DNA of 64,000 nucleotides from Neoconidiobolus thromboides FSU 785 (Eukaryota > Entomophthoromycota > Entomophthoromycetes > Entomophthorales > Neoconidiobolaceae), in the NCBI GenBank assembly GCA_025603075.1, contig MU626265.1, positions 124,001 through 188,000 of the forward strand. The letters run 5' to 3'. Positions 1 through 10,072 of the stretch are shown in pieces. The position numbers were made by a program, and so were the translations under genes. Under the pieces are notes generated by a model. It saw nothing but the letters and a program-made list of their open reading frames with translations, was not told where the DNA came from and made no database searches. How positions within the stretch are numbered: position 1 is the stretch's first letter; every line of letters starts with the position of its first letter.

Positions 1-516
1 TAAACGATATACTCAAATCCAATCAGAGACTTAAATATGAATCCATCACAGATAAAAATGAGGTATAAGCCTTATAAGTAAGGAAATAGGCCTATTCCAC
101 TAAGGGATTCTAATCGTAGAGGTCCTTCAAAATCACATATTATGAAATATGATTCGAATTATCGTCAAGGGTTGAAACTTCTTCCAAGAAGTAATACTCA
201 TCGAAGCTACTCAGAGCCTAATGATAGAGGATATGAATGCCTTTATAGGAACAATAATAATGAACTTGGTTTTCGTTCGAGAAATAATGATATGGGTTAA
301 CATGAGCAACAATATAGTTCTCAACAAGGCATTAATTCTTCAACTTAAAGATAAATGGTTAATGAATAAGTGCAATTTGATATTAGTAAAGAAAATGCAG
401 CAGAATATTCGGATATTACACCGGCTTCTGAAATGAACTATGATGATCAAGTGAGTTTATAATGTGAAGCTAAAAGGGAATTTACATAACTTGAAGAGTA
501 AAGGCATTTGAAAAGT
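1..516 (+). pseudogene. Decayed reading frame with nine in-frame TAA codons
   Basis: Reading codons from base 1 gives about 171 codons with protein-like composition, rich in Asn, Gln, Ser and Arg. It is broken by TAA at 1, 79, 298, 346, 352, 367, 460, 487 and 496; the first other stop is TGA at 514. Several TAA codons sit in glutamine-rich context, for example just before CATGAGCAACAA at 301, so they look like former CAA codons. No family is recognised. The frame is cut off by the window edge on the left and by a MITE 16 bp to the right. This is probably a dead gene that lost CAA codons by C-to-T change. A chance open-looking stretch cannot be excluded. Confidence 0.4.
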
Positions 517-531
517 TGAAAATAGATGATA

Positions 532-632
532 TGGGGATGTATTTTTTTGTCTAAGAACTTTACTAACAACCTTTCTGCTCAAATAGCGCTTAAAAAATGG
601 AGAAAGTAATGAAATCAAAAAAAACATCCCCA
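532..632 (+). mobile_element. TGGGG-MITE, intact copy
   Basis: 101 bp from TGGGGATGT to ACATCCCCA, flanked by TA on both sides (530-531 and 633-634). It has the family's internal block GTCTAAGAACTTTACTAAC, AGCGCTTAAAAAATGG and the A-rich 3' arm. This copy is close to consensus. Plus orientation is defined here as the one in which the GTTTAAGAATTTTACTAAC block reads on the + strand. Confidence 0.88.
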
Positions 633-726
633 TATGCTAAATAATCCAATTTGTGTTTTTTTATTGTTTTTTCGATATCATACTATTCTACATATTTTAA
701 TTTTTTATAATAAATGCCAATTTACA

Positions 727-821
727 TGGACATGTCTTTTATTATTAAGAATTTTACAAACGATTTTTCCACTTAATAACGCTTAATGGAAAAATAAATG
801 AAACTAAAAAATACACCTTCA
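727..821 (+). mobile_element. TGGGG-MITE, old degenerate copy
   Basis: It shares the internal AAGAATTTTAC block, TTTTTCCACTTAA and the A-rich 3' arm with the family. The termini have drifted to TGGACATGT and ACACCTTCA. The left flank no longer reads TA; the right flank does. Confidence 0.65.
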
Positions 822-915
822 TATATTAAACTTAAAAATAAATAAAAATGACAATACTCAATTTAAAATACCTTCCATAACCTTTAATTTTCTATAAAAA
901 TCCTCCACTTTCAAT

Positions 916-1377
916 CTAATTATCTTTCTTCTTCAATCCCTCCTTCCTTTTTGCCTCCTCCTCTTTGACTCTATTAATCTTAGTTTGTGATTGATATTCC
1001 CAAATAATGTTCCCTGGAGTTTCTGTAGGGACTTTCATTTGTTTTGGGAACAACTCACCCATCCACTGTTTTTGACTATCTTCAAATAGTTTTGGACTCA
1101 ATTCTTTTAATTTTTCGGCTGCTTCAACCATTCTATTATATTTAATTGCTAACTTCTCCTTTTGTTTTTTGGAAACTTCAGCAGTATAAACGGACCATGC
1201 TTTATTAAGGACGGATTCTTGGGATTCAATGGAAGAGTCGGAGGGTTCACTAGGACGTAATGGGGCATCGAATAAGGCGCGACGGATAACATCATTTCTA
1301 GAATCACCACCTAAGGCATGACCTTTGGAAGGGGTAGCGTAAAATCTTTTGGTTATATTGAGGAGAGTTCTTTTCAT
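916..1377 (-). CDS. Probable mitochondrial ribosomal protein mL40 (MRPL28-like)
   Basis: Intronless 153-aa protein. Residues 1-15 are Arg/Lys-rich without acidic residues and include RFYATP, as expected for a mitochondrial presequence. The centre (about residues 55-100) is a charged helical region. The C-terminus has a FPKQMKVPTETPGNIIWEYQ segment followed by a very basic tail. This layout (presequence, charged helix, 'PTETP..W' segment near the end) matches the mL40/MRPL28 family of the large mitoribosomal subunit, which is usually 150-200 aa in fungi. The start at 1377 is the first ATG and puts the presequence at the N-terminus. The family assignment is from pattern memory; another small mitoribosomal protein is the main alternative. 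Confidence 0.62.
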   Translation of the reverse strand: MKRTLLNITKRFYATPSKGHALGGDSRNDVIRRALFDAPLRPSEPSDSSIESQESVLNKAWSVYTAEVSKKQKEKLAIKYNRMVEAAEKLKELSPKLFEDSQKQWMGELFPKQMKVPTETPGNIIWEYQSQTKINRVKEEEAKRKEGLKKKDN

Positions 1378-2032
1378 TATTTTTTAGTTTAAAGATTGAA
1401 ATTCGAAATTTGAAAATGGAATTGAAGTTATTTAATTTTTTAAATTGTAAATTTTCTAATGGCTGAAATTTTTGCAAATGAGATTGCAGCTTCTTGGCTT
1501 TAAAAAGTGGAAGGTGGAGTGCTAAAAACTAGTGATAATGGGTTATAAGAGTAATTATACTTTGACGCTTTTTTTATCTTTTGATTATTACTTATAGATA
1601 TTGTTTTTAAGAGTTAATAATATTTTGACATAAATATTGAATGCTTATTCATTAGTGAATCAAGTATTTTAAATGAGCAATCTGGCTACATAAAAGAACA
1701 TTAGATTAATAGAGATGAAGGAGTAAAATAGAATAAGGAAAATAATAATAGTGTAAATAGTAACAGTTGCTAATATGGCCAATAACTCTTTTATTTAAAG
1801 CTTTTTTAACTTGTTAAATCATTATAAAGCAATGTCAATACGTATATTCTAAATAGTTTAACTATTTACAATAATTTAATTAAAAATAGAAAGATTTTGA
1901 CGAAAACAATATAAAAGAAGACATTATAATATAAATTAATACAACGGCCATCTACCTATTTATTGTTAAAAAAACAAAATAAACAGTTATTGATTTAAAA
2001 TTCTACTAAAACACTATTATAAACACAATAAA
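1378..2032. other. Intergenic, AT-rich, nothing recognised
   Basis: The stretch between the mL40-like gene and the 3' end of the TB2/DP1 gene holds no open frame worth calling, no MITE and no tRNA-like fold. It probably contains the promoter of the mL40 gene (just right of 1377). Confidence 0.5.
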
Positions 2033-2985
2033 TTAAATTAACCTATCCGTTTCATCATCTCCTTCATCAATAGTTTTACCAAACCTTCTACCATTATTAC
2101 GAGCTGCTCTTCTATTGGGATTTGAAAATCCAAACTTAACATTTTTGGAATTACCTTGATTTAATAATCCACTTGACTCGGATAAATCCTCTTCTTCATC
2201 AGATAGAATCTCAATACTTGAATTGTTACTATTAAAATGAGCTGAATAAGCATTAAATAAATTATTAATTCGATTATCAACATTTTCTCTTAATGGTGGC
2301 ATGGTACTATATCTATTAGTTGAAGTGGTAGTCTGTCGGGTGGAGGTGAGTGGAGTGGGTTGAGCTGGTAATGCGCCTGCCATACGAAACTGCTCCATTC
2401 CTCTTTGTTGGATTTCTGGATTTATAAGGCTGTTATTTAGCCCATGGTATATTTTCTCAATAGCTAAATTGTATGCTTTTAGTAAATAGGAGTATACCAA
2501 AGTATAATAAAAATTGAAAATATCGATGATTCTCTTTTGATAAAGAATAATGGCTTCATCGATTCTTTTTTCTCGTCTCTTTAAATATACGCTGATATAT
2601 TTTTCATAGAGATTCGATACTCCATTGCTGGAGGGAAGAGTAATATACAATAACATGACGATTTTTAACTCGTAATATAAGGGAAACCTAAACAAAAGAT
2701 TACAATTAAAAATTATTATCAAATTTTAGTCGACTTACCAGAAAATTAACGTGTCTCCAATATATTGTAGAAAATTAAAACAAGCCATAACAACAAATAA
2801 CTTTAAATAATATTCATAAGTTTCAAAAGGAATTTGGCGATCTTTAATCTTTAGTAATTTGTATAATTTATACGCTGGATATAGATTGCCTAGAAATAAA
2901 CTGTTGGAGTTTAGAAGGATTAGTTGGTTCCATGAAGGAAAGCAGTTGATACTTACTTGATTAGATTACATATAAATTGATACAT
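2033..2985 (-). CDS. TB2/DP1/HVA22 (REEP/Yop1) family ER-shaping membrane protein
   Basis: Three exons on the minus strand: 2957-2985, 2739-2900 and 2033-2687, with introns of 56 and 51 nt. They join in frame to 281 aa. Residues 10-100 carry the family signature: GNLYPAYKLYKLLK, a hydrophobic hairpin, then FWFPLYYELKIVMLLYITLP and LYEKYISVYL. REEP/Yop1 proteins insert hairpins in the ER membrane and stabilise tubule curvature. The C-terminal ~150 residues are low-complexity with an acidic SDEEEDLSES patch and basic ends; this tail is much longer than in yeast Yop1. Intron 2 splits a Trp codon (TG|G). A paralogue at 35.4-36.2 kb has the same intron layout. The first exon codes for only about 10 residues, so the exact start is the least certain part. 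Confidence 0.85.
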
Positions 2986-3218
2986 TTTTTAAAATAAATA
3001 TTCTAAAAAAATTTAAAAAGTTTGAGTTTATTTTTTAATTTAATTTTTTATTTTTATTGTTAAATGAGATCACTAAAGTTTGGATTCTCTTAGTTAAGTA
3101 ATAGAAGCTTAAATCTAAATCCAAGTGGAGTTAATTAAAAATAGTAATAGTGGTATTTAAGAAGGAAGTATAATTTATTATATATAAAAAATGAACTAAA
3201 AATAATGGGATAATATTC

Positions 3219-4631
3219 TTAATATTTTGAAGTTTTTTGATAAACTCTAATATAATCAATGATATAAGATTGCTTCCAAGTTTTATAATCTTCATTTGGA
3301 TTATATTTAGCACCTGAAAAGAAAGTACCACCTACAGCTAAATTTAATAACATAATAAAATCTTGATCCCAAGGTTGACCTAGTTTTGTGTAAGGTGTAT
3401 TGTTATGCAATAAAGGAGATGTCCAATTTCTATTAGTTTCTAATTGATATGTGAATCGATTATTAACATAAAATTTAATACTGTTTTCATTCCAATCTAA
3501 ACCATAAATATTAAATTCATTAGCTAATCCTTCTTGAACATATTGTAAATTAGAGTAAACGTTATTTGGCCATTGTCCACCATAATGAATAGCATGACCA
3601 ATTTCATTTGGTTTTTGTCCACGTGATTCCATTATATCAAATTCACCAGATGCTGCCCAAGTACCATATTTATAATTGGAAGGTAACATCCAAAAAGCTG
3701 GCCATAGAAAATTACCGATGGGTATTTTAGCTTTCATTTCAAATCTTCCATATTTCCATTTACCACCTTGATCCGCTCTAGTATGGATTCTTGCGGATCT
3801 TACTGCTTTTCTATTTGTACAAGCCCCACGTGCAATAGAATCTGGATCTGCGTTGCATTTATCATAGGGCATTAAAGCATACCCTTCAGGGGCTCTTATT
3901 GCTGTCATGATTAAATTTCCATCCTGTACTTTTAAAACATCATCATGAGCTACATAGCATTGTTCTTCATCATTGCCACCACCCAAACAATTCACTTCAA
4001 ATTCCCATTTATTTAAATCTAATTTATTGCCATCAAATTCATCATTCCATACTAATTTATAATTTGAGGGTAAAGGAGGACTTTCTACTATGCCTTCTTC
4101 CGATTTTATAGGGTAATCTGAGGTACTATTAGTAGTATTTTTACCACTATTGGTACTAGTACTGTTGCTATTAGCAGTGCCACTTTCAGTAATCATATCT
4201 TCTTTACCCTCCTCTGTTTCCGTTGATGTACTATTATTGTTATTGCCAGCCTCATAACCTTTACTACCCTTAGAACATTCATCTTCCTCTAACCACTCAT
4301 AATAGAAATCTTTATCTAATATATAACCACTCTTCCTTTGATTACAATTTTCAAATAGTGGGACAAATTTAAAATTACTAGTATCAGTATCATTTTTCAT
4401 TCCGTTTTTAGATGCTTCTTTAGTACCACTTTTCATTGTAGTTACATACGCTCGATTACCACTTTTCCCTATTCCTAAACCATAGGCAGGGACTAATACC
4501 CTTTTATCCTCAATAGTTTGGTTTTTAGCTTTTGTTGAAGCATTCGTAGTATTGTTTTGCAATGATTGTACTTGGGTTATTAATTGAATCAATTTAGGCA
4601 CAGAAGGTATTTTCCAGTTAGACGTACTCAT
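3219..4631 (-). CDS. Glycoside hydrolase family 16 protein (beta-glucanase-like), no signal peptide
   Basis: Intronless, 470 aa. Residues 1-185 are low-complexity, Ser/Thr/Asn-rich, with no hydrophobic leader. From about residue 190 the GH16 fold begins (LVWNDEFDGNKLDLNKWEFE). Next come an aromatic-rich segment (GRFEMKAKIPIGNFLWPAFW) and the catalytic motif GEFDIMES near residues 327-334, which fits E-x-D-x-x-E with nucleophile and acid/base Glu. The C-terminus has FIMLLNLAVGGTFF and ends IIDYIRVYQK, both typical of laminarinase/lichenase-like GH16. The likely role is cleavage or remodelling of beta-1,3-glucan. The start is the first ATG, with an in-frame TAA 9 nt upstream and a TATA-like box near 4694-4702, so a hidden leader exon is unlikely. 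The missing signal peptide is odd for this family. The N-terminal region is not recognised. Confidence 0.9.
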   Translation of the reverse strand: MSTSNWKIPSVPKLIQLITQVQSLQNNTTNASTKAKNQTIEDKRVLVPAYGLGIGKSGNRAYVTTMKSGTKEASKNGMKNDTDTSNFKFVPLFENCNQRKSGYILDKDFYYEWLEEDECSKGSKGYEAGNNNNSTSTETEEGKEDMITESGTANSNSTSTNSGKNTTNSTSDYPIKSEEGIVESPPLPSNYKLVWNDEFDGNKLDLNKWEFEVNCLGGGNDEEQCYVAHDDVLKVQDGNLIMTAIRAPEGYALMPYDKCNADPDSIARGACTNRKAVRSARIHTRADQGGKWKYGRFEMKAKIPIGNFLWPAFWMLPSNYKYGTWAASGEFDIMESRGQKPNEIGHAIHYGGQWPNNVYSNLQYVQEGLANEFNIYGLDWNENSIKFYVNNRFTYQLETNRNWTSPLLHNNTPYTKLGQPWDQDFIMLLNLAVGGTFFSGAKYNPNEDYKTWKQSYIIDYIRVYQKTSKY

Positions 4632-4693
4632 TGTCCTTTATGAGATCTAAAGCAAATGAACTTAAGTTTATGATTATAAAGTTTAGGGATTTA

Positions 4694-4702
4694 GTTTATA
4701 TA
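4694..4702 (-). promoter_or_regulatory. TATA-like box of the GH16 gene
   Basis: The minus strand reads TATATAAAC about 65 bp upstream of the GH16 start codon. In such an AT-rich region the motif could occur by chance; its spacing is the only support. Confidence 0.35.
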
Positions 4703-5754
4703 TAATTTTGATTTTTTACATTTTACTCTTCAAATATTTGAATCGTTTGGGTTGATTCAGTCAAGTTTAATGAATTTCTCAAATTTTATTGGTTCCTCTT
4801 TTTACGCTAAAAATTGATAAATTGAGTGACTTTATTTTTTCTCACTTGATCGTTTGGATGCTTTTGTTACATTTTAAAAACAATAGTGGTTATAAAGATA
4901 AATATAAACATAATTCTATTATCTATTTTAATATATTAAATTAAAAAGCAATTGATGATGTTTCATAATAATCTATATTATTACTCTTTTTTTCTTAAAT
5001 TTAGTAAATTTAGACTAAAAAAATATAAAATTATTAAAATATAAATTCAAATACTAATTTTAATAATATCTTAAATGCTATATTGCTTTATTATCTTTAA
5101 TTTAGAAAGGTAATCATCATCCTTATTAACATGTCTTCTCATTCACCAATATTTCAGAGATTACCTGCGTTAAAATAATCCAATTTAAAGAAGTAGGCTC
5201 TAATTTATAACAATCATATAAATAAGAAAATTCTGACTTTAAACAATTTTTAAATTTAAAACTTAGATTAACTAATAAAAGGATGTTGGAAAAGTTATAA
5301 AGAAATTTGGGGTCTAACAAATGTTTTTTAATAGCCATTTTCCGTTTCTTATGTCGAAAAATTGAACACAATATTAACTTTTAAGTAAAGCCTGTCTACT
5401 TTTCATGACATATTTAGTTGATTTTACTAATAAATATTGCATATACTTTATATATAGCTTGGAATGCTATGTGTAATTTAATGTCACCATTCTATCTAGA
5501 AAAATAACTAAAATGAAAAATACGAAACTGTTTATCAGCATATTTGTTCATATTGAAGAAACTGACAAGAGCCAGAATAATTATACTTAATAAAATCAGG
5601 ACCAAGGTAAGCTTTATCGCTATTCGACTTTGTAGGAGTATCTTAAAATTAATCAATAACTTAATAGAATCTTTACCATGCTTTAAAGTAAGTCAAATAT
5701 CAAAGTTAGCTAATAAAGATTTGATAGCAAATTTAGTTAAATTATTAATACATA

Positions 5755-5847
5755 TGGGGATGTATTTAAGAATTTCACTAACAATTTTTCCACTCAAATA
5801 GCATTTAAAAGATAGAAAAAGTAATGAAGCCAAAAAAAACACCCTCG
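5755..5847 (+). mobile_element. TGGGG-MITE copy
   Basis: 93 bp, starting TGGGGATGT after TA. It ends ACACCCTCG before TA, with the last A changed to G. There is a short deletion in the 5' T-run and GCGCT has become GCATT. Confidence 0.8.
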
Positions 5848-6181
5848 TATATATACTTTAGGTGCAACTTCTTTATTTTTTCATCTAAAGCTCTCTTCGG
5901 AATAAAAGGTAGCATCAATATTAAAATCATTTTTTATTGGTACATTTATATCCCCTTAAATATTACTAATTGGGGAAAAATTATCACTATTGAAATAATT
6001 ATAAGCTAAGAGAAGAGATTTAAAGATCTATTTGAGTTATACTCTTATGACTGCTTTTTATGATGAATTATATTGATATTTCTTTTCTCTACATATATCA
6101 TCAATATACGAAATTGCTCTAGAACACTTATAAATAGTTTAAAAAATTAATAATATAATACTATTAACTTATATAACCATT

Positions 6182-6281
6182 TGGGGCTGTATTTTTTTGT
6201 TTGAAAGTTTTACTAACAAACTTTCCGCTTAAATAGCGCTTAAAAATGGAAAAAATAATGAAGTCAAAAAAAACACTCCCA
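6182..6281 (+). mobile_element. TGGGG-MITE copy with TT flanks
   Basis: 100 bp, TGGGGCTGT to ACACTCCCA, with TT on both sides instead of TA. The internal AGCGCTTAAAAATGG core is intact. Confidence 0.82.
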
Positions 6282-6911
6282 TTTGTTTATAATTTTGATA
6301 TGTATAAAGGTTTTTTAAAGATTCCTTACATATTTTAATGCAACTTGGAAAATGATCGGAAGCTTTCAAAGGTCTTTTGTATTATAACCATCTTTTTGAA
6401 CATATAAACAATAGCCTTTCACAGTTTTTCTTTTAATTATTAATATAAACTCAATCGTTTACTTCAAGGACATTTAAAAAAACTATAAAGAACGTTACTT
6501 GATTCCCACAGAATACTTGATTACATCATTTAACTTTTTTATTCTTTTGAAAGGCCTATAGTCCAAGTATTCTAATTACTATGCAGTTTTAATATCATGT
6601 CAAAACGTAGTAAAAATAAAGTTATTATACAAACTTAAGAATAAAAATCCAAAAAATCGATAGTTGATTTTATTAAGTTAAAAAATGTACATGCTACTGT
6701 GCAACAACCTAAAAGAAATAGTCGAAAAGTAGCTGCTTCAAACTATTTTAATACTAAACTGTAGTAAAGTAAAAGTATTTCTATTATAATTTAAAGTGAA
6801 ATTAAATGTTACTCTTGGGTACAGTTATTAAATACTTTGATTTTTTGTATGTTATTTTAGCAATTAAGAGTATTTAAAAATCGCTATAAATAAGTGCCTA
6901 GCCTGCTCACC

Positions 6912-6985
6912 TATTTAGATGACTTTTACCCGTCTAAAACCTTAGAACCTATTTAAGTTTTAGATGGGTAAAGGCTGTCTATATA
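6912..6985. repeat. Imperfect inverted repeat (~29-bp arms)
   Basis: CTTTTACCCGTCTAAAAC (6923-6940) pairs with GTTTTAGATGGGTAAAGG (6957-6974) at 16 of 18 positions, with a 16-nt loop. A weaker match extends the arms outward by about 11 bp each side. It could be an old foldback element or the centre of a structured RNA. It is unlike the TGGGG-MITE. Confidence 0.6.
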
Positions 6986-7270
6986 TCAGTTGAATTGTCG
7001 GTTGATCATTATTATCCAGTTTTTTAAAAATTAGACCAGGAATTCAGCATACACAGTTAGAGATATGTATAACAGATATTTAAAAAAACAATAATTCAAT
7101 GTTACTATGAAAATTCTGGCCAATAAAGACAAAAAATTAAACCAATCAACTAATTAATCGGCTTTTATAAAAGTAAACTGTGAAATTAATTTGTAACAGA
7201 AGGGGTTAAAAGTTAGACTAGAGTTAGATGTTTTTCGCTTCTCTGGATTTAAATTTCAAAAATCAACATA

Positions 7271-7369
7271 TGGGGTTGTTTTTTTGGCTTCATTACTTTT
7301 TCTATCTTTTAAATGTTATTTGAGTGGAAAGATTGTAGTAAAATCCTTAAACAAAAAAACATATCCCCA
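7271..7369 (-). mobile_element. TGGGG-MITE copy
   Basis: 99 bp from TGGGGTTGT to ATATCCCCA, flanked by TA on both sides. Minus orientation; the GCGCT core has become ATGTTATT. Confidence 0.82.
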
Positions 7370-7613
7370 TATAAATATTTTTTGCTTCAGTACTTTATCC
7401 ATTATCTGTGTAACGAAGATTTTTCTAGTTAAATATTAGTATAAAATATTTACATATGACTGTTTATAAATAAATGGGAAATGATTTTAATGTGAAAATG
7501 TCTTGTTTTAGTATTACTATTTTCTTTATTCTATATTGTATAAAATTAGACAAAGAAACGAAATTATATAAGACACTTAACATTTTATATAAATTGTTTT
7601 TTTACTTAGAATT

Positions 7614-7713
7614 TGAGGATGTTTTTTTTGGCTTTATTACTTTTTCTATCTTTTAAGTACATTTGAGCGGAAAAGTTATTAGTAAAATCCTTAAATACAA
7701 AAATACATCCCCA
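7614..7713 (-). mobile_element. TGGGG-MITE copy with TT flanks
   Basis: 100 bp, TGAGGATGT to ACATCCCCA, with TT at both flanks. It lies 245 bp from the previous copy, in the same orientation. Confidence 0.82.
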
Positions 7714-7785
7714 TTTGTTAAAACTGTTTTTTTAACATTTAGATGAAAGTAGTTAAACATTCTCTACATTTTTGTACTAAGCTTT

Positions 7786-7815
7786 AGACTCACTATAAAC
7801 GGACGTAGTGAGTCT
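7786..7815. repeat. Perfect 10-bp hairpin
   Basis: AGACTCACTA (7786-7795) and TAGTGAGTCT (7806-7815) form a perfect 10-bp stem around a 10-nt loop containing ACGGACG, followed by CTTTT. The stem is GC-richer than its surroundings. No gene is adjacent, so a terminator or small-RNA role is only a possibility. Confidence 0.55.
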
Positions 7816-8448
7816 CTTTTCATAGTTAAACCAACACTCAGCTATACGTTTTATAAAAAACAGCATATAAAATTCGATTTGATATTAACCCACTTATAAA
7901 TAATTACTAGTATCAGAGTAAGGTCTGGAATTCATTAGTAACCTCTTTAATGCTAATTTAGATGGTTTCAAGTCATTATCGCAGTCAAGAATGATGGGTG
8001 TTATTATTTTCTATAAATTTTTATAAAATTCATTTCGTTTTATAATTAAGTGCCAATCGAAAAAACATTAAGAAAATTGAAAGTTTAACTAGCCTGTATA
8101 TGGCAAAGGTAAGTTAGAGTTAGTGAAGATTAAGAAAAAGTTTATTTTTTAACTAGTTGAGGGAGAGCTAATCAGTCTCTTTCAACTTGTTGTCTAAAAA
8201 TTGACTTTTTATCAAAAAGAATAGAAACTCACAAAAGGGTTCCTAATATCCTTGACTGCGACTCAAGCCTTAAATAGCTTTTATATCTTGCTATTCAGAT
8301 AATTATGTCATAAGCCTAATTTCTAGAGACAAAATAATTGGCTTAATGAAGCAAGCATTATCTAAAATTTATAAATAATTGTTTATCTATCAACCTAATT
8401 AAACTAAAACATAATATTATAATCTAAAAGCAACAATAAATCTTGAAG

Positions 8449-8456
8449 TATAAAAA
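8449..8456 (+). promoter_or_regulatory. TATA box of P450 gene 1
   Basis: TATAAAAA lies 41 bp upstream of the ATG inside TTGAAGTATAAAAA. The second P450 gene has the matching TTTGAAGTATAAAAA at the same distance (42 bp). Conservation between the duplicates supports a core promoter. Confidence 0.65.
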
Positions 8457-8489
8457 GAAGATATTAGACCTTAAGAAATAAACTAAAAA

Positions 8490-10072
8490 ATGATTTTATA
8501 TATTTTATTATCCTTTATACTTTTGTTTTCCTACTTTTGTTTCAAATTCCGTCCTAATAGAAATGTAGCCCAGCTACCTAGTGTAAATATATTCATGATA
8601 TTTTATCATATATTATGTGGAACCTCTGGACAGTTAATAGATAAACTTTTAATAAATCCTCTACTTTCGAAAAATCAATTTATAACCGTGTTCTTAGGTC
8701 GATGGTTTATATTAGTAAAAGACATGGATATCATCAAAAAAATACTCCTTGATGATACGGCTTTTGTTAAAATTAAACAGAATGAAATGATGTTTGATTT
8801 TGGATTAATAGAAGAAAATATTGCTGAAGTGGATAAAAAGAAGTGGAAAGTACATAAAAAAGTAGTTAATCCAGCATTTAAAAGGGGATGGGATTTAGAG
8901 ATTTTTATAACCGTGGCAAATAAAATTTGTGATAAAATCCAGAATGCCAGTGACCAAGAAATTGAAGTTATGGAAATTTTTAAAGCTGGTACCTTAGATA
9001 GCTTAGGGTTAGCTGTGTTTGATATCGATTTTAATACTATCAGTAATCAAGATAATGAGATGGCTTACTTATATAACAATCTCGTCAATGAAATCTTAAA
9101 CCCCTTGTTTTTTATGCTACCTTTTTTAAATCACTTTCCCTTTCCATCAAGAATGAAATTATATAGTGATGCTGCTAAGTTTCGTGGCCATATAAAAAGA
9201 CTGATTGATGACGAAAGAAAAAAATTGGCTGTATCTGGTAATAATGAAAAAGGTTCCAATCTGTTATCATTGATGATACAATCTTCTGATGAGGAATCGG
9301 AAGGACTTACTGATGAGTTGATTATAGTAATTACTGATTTCGTTTTAATATAACCCTTTTCTTATTTTTTACACTTTAGAATAATGCCATTGTGTTTTTT
9401 ATTGCTGGACATGACTCAACTGCCCACGCACTAAATTCAGTTACTTACTATTTAGCTAAGCATCCAGTAATATTAATTACATGAAAATAATTTCAATACT
9501 AATTAATAATTAATAACTAGGAAATCCAACAAAAACTGAGACAAAAAATAAAAGATGTACTAGGACCAAAAAATCCGTTAAAAGAGTTAAGTTCCAATCA
9601 TGCTATTTTAAATGAAATTGTTTATTTAGATGCTGTAATTTATGAAACTTTAAGATCCATTCCAGTAGCAAATACACTTACTCGTAAATCAAACCGACCA
9701 GTTACTTTAGAAAATAATCTAAGAATAGTCCCGAATCAATCCATCATGTTACATATAGGACTTGCAATGAAGGATCCAACTTTATTTAAAAACCCAGAAG
9801 AATTTCAACCCGAACGTTTTTTAATTGTTGAAGATAATCAAACTAAAATTGATAAAAAAATGACCAACTTGTTACTTACTTTTGGTTATGGTACTAGAAT
9901 GTGTATAGGCAATCAGCTCTCTTTGTTGGAGCAAAAAGTGTTTTTGATTGCTTTATTATCAAAGTTTAATATATCCTTACCTGAAAATTCACCACATCAT
10001 GACTATCCTGTTTTACCTCCAGTAGGTTTGTTTAGTCCTAAAGACCTAAAGGTTAAATTCACGAAGATCTGA
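8490..10072 (+). CDS. Cytochrome P450 monooxygenase (copy 1)
   Basis: Three exons, 8490-9326, 9380-9466 and 9521-10072, give 491 aa, the usual P450 length. The N-terminus is a single hydrophobic anchor, so it should sit in the ER membrane. Exon 2 carries the I-helix oxygen-activation motif AGHDSTA. The K-helix ExxR is in IYETLRSIP, and FQPERF precedes the heme loop. The heme loop FGYGTRMCIG has the Cys thiolate ligand. The C-helix reads WKVHKK, so the usual WxxxR arginine is Lys here; copy 2 keeps Arg. Both introns are phase 0 and match copy 2 exactly, so the genes arose by duplication. Substrate and CYP family cannot be told from this sequence. A reductase partner is not in the window. Confidence 0.95.

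Larger units (their letters stand above)
4703..8448. other. Gene-poor repeat island upstream of the first P450
   Basis: About 3.7 kb with no credible gene. It holds four MITE copies (5755, 6182, 7271 and 7614) and two inverted repeats (6912 and 7786), listed separately. Short open frames near 5.1, 5.5, 5.8 and 7.5 kb have no family resemblance, and two of them run into MITE sequence. Confidence 0.6.

Noticed and set aside
221-436. 71-codon open frame on the + strand
   Set aside because: It lies in another frame of the Gln/Asn-rich decayed frame and has no family character.
1-516. Genome-wide reassignment of TAA to glutamine
   Set aside because: Intact genes in the window (HSP70, GPN2, BUD31, eIF5, P450s) end normally at TAA, TAG or TGA.
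5126-5371. 81-codon open frame on the - strand
   Set aside because: Composition follows the AT-rich background; no domain, signal or splice context.
5544-6009. Two + strand open frames of 85 and 61 codons
   Set aside because: Both overlap the MITE at 5755-5847 and use its sequence as coding.
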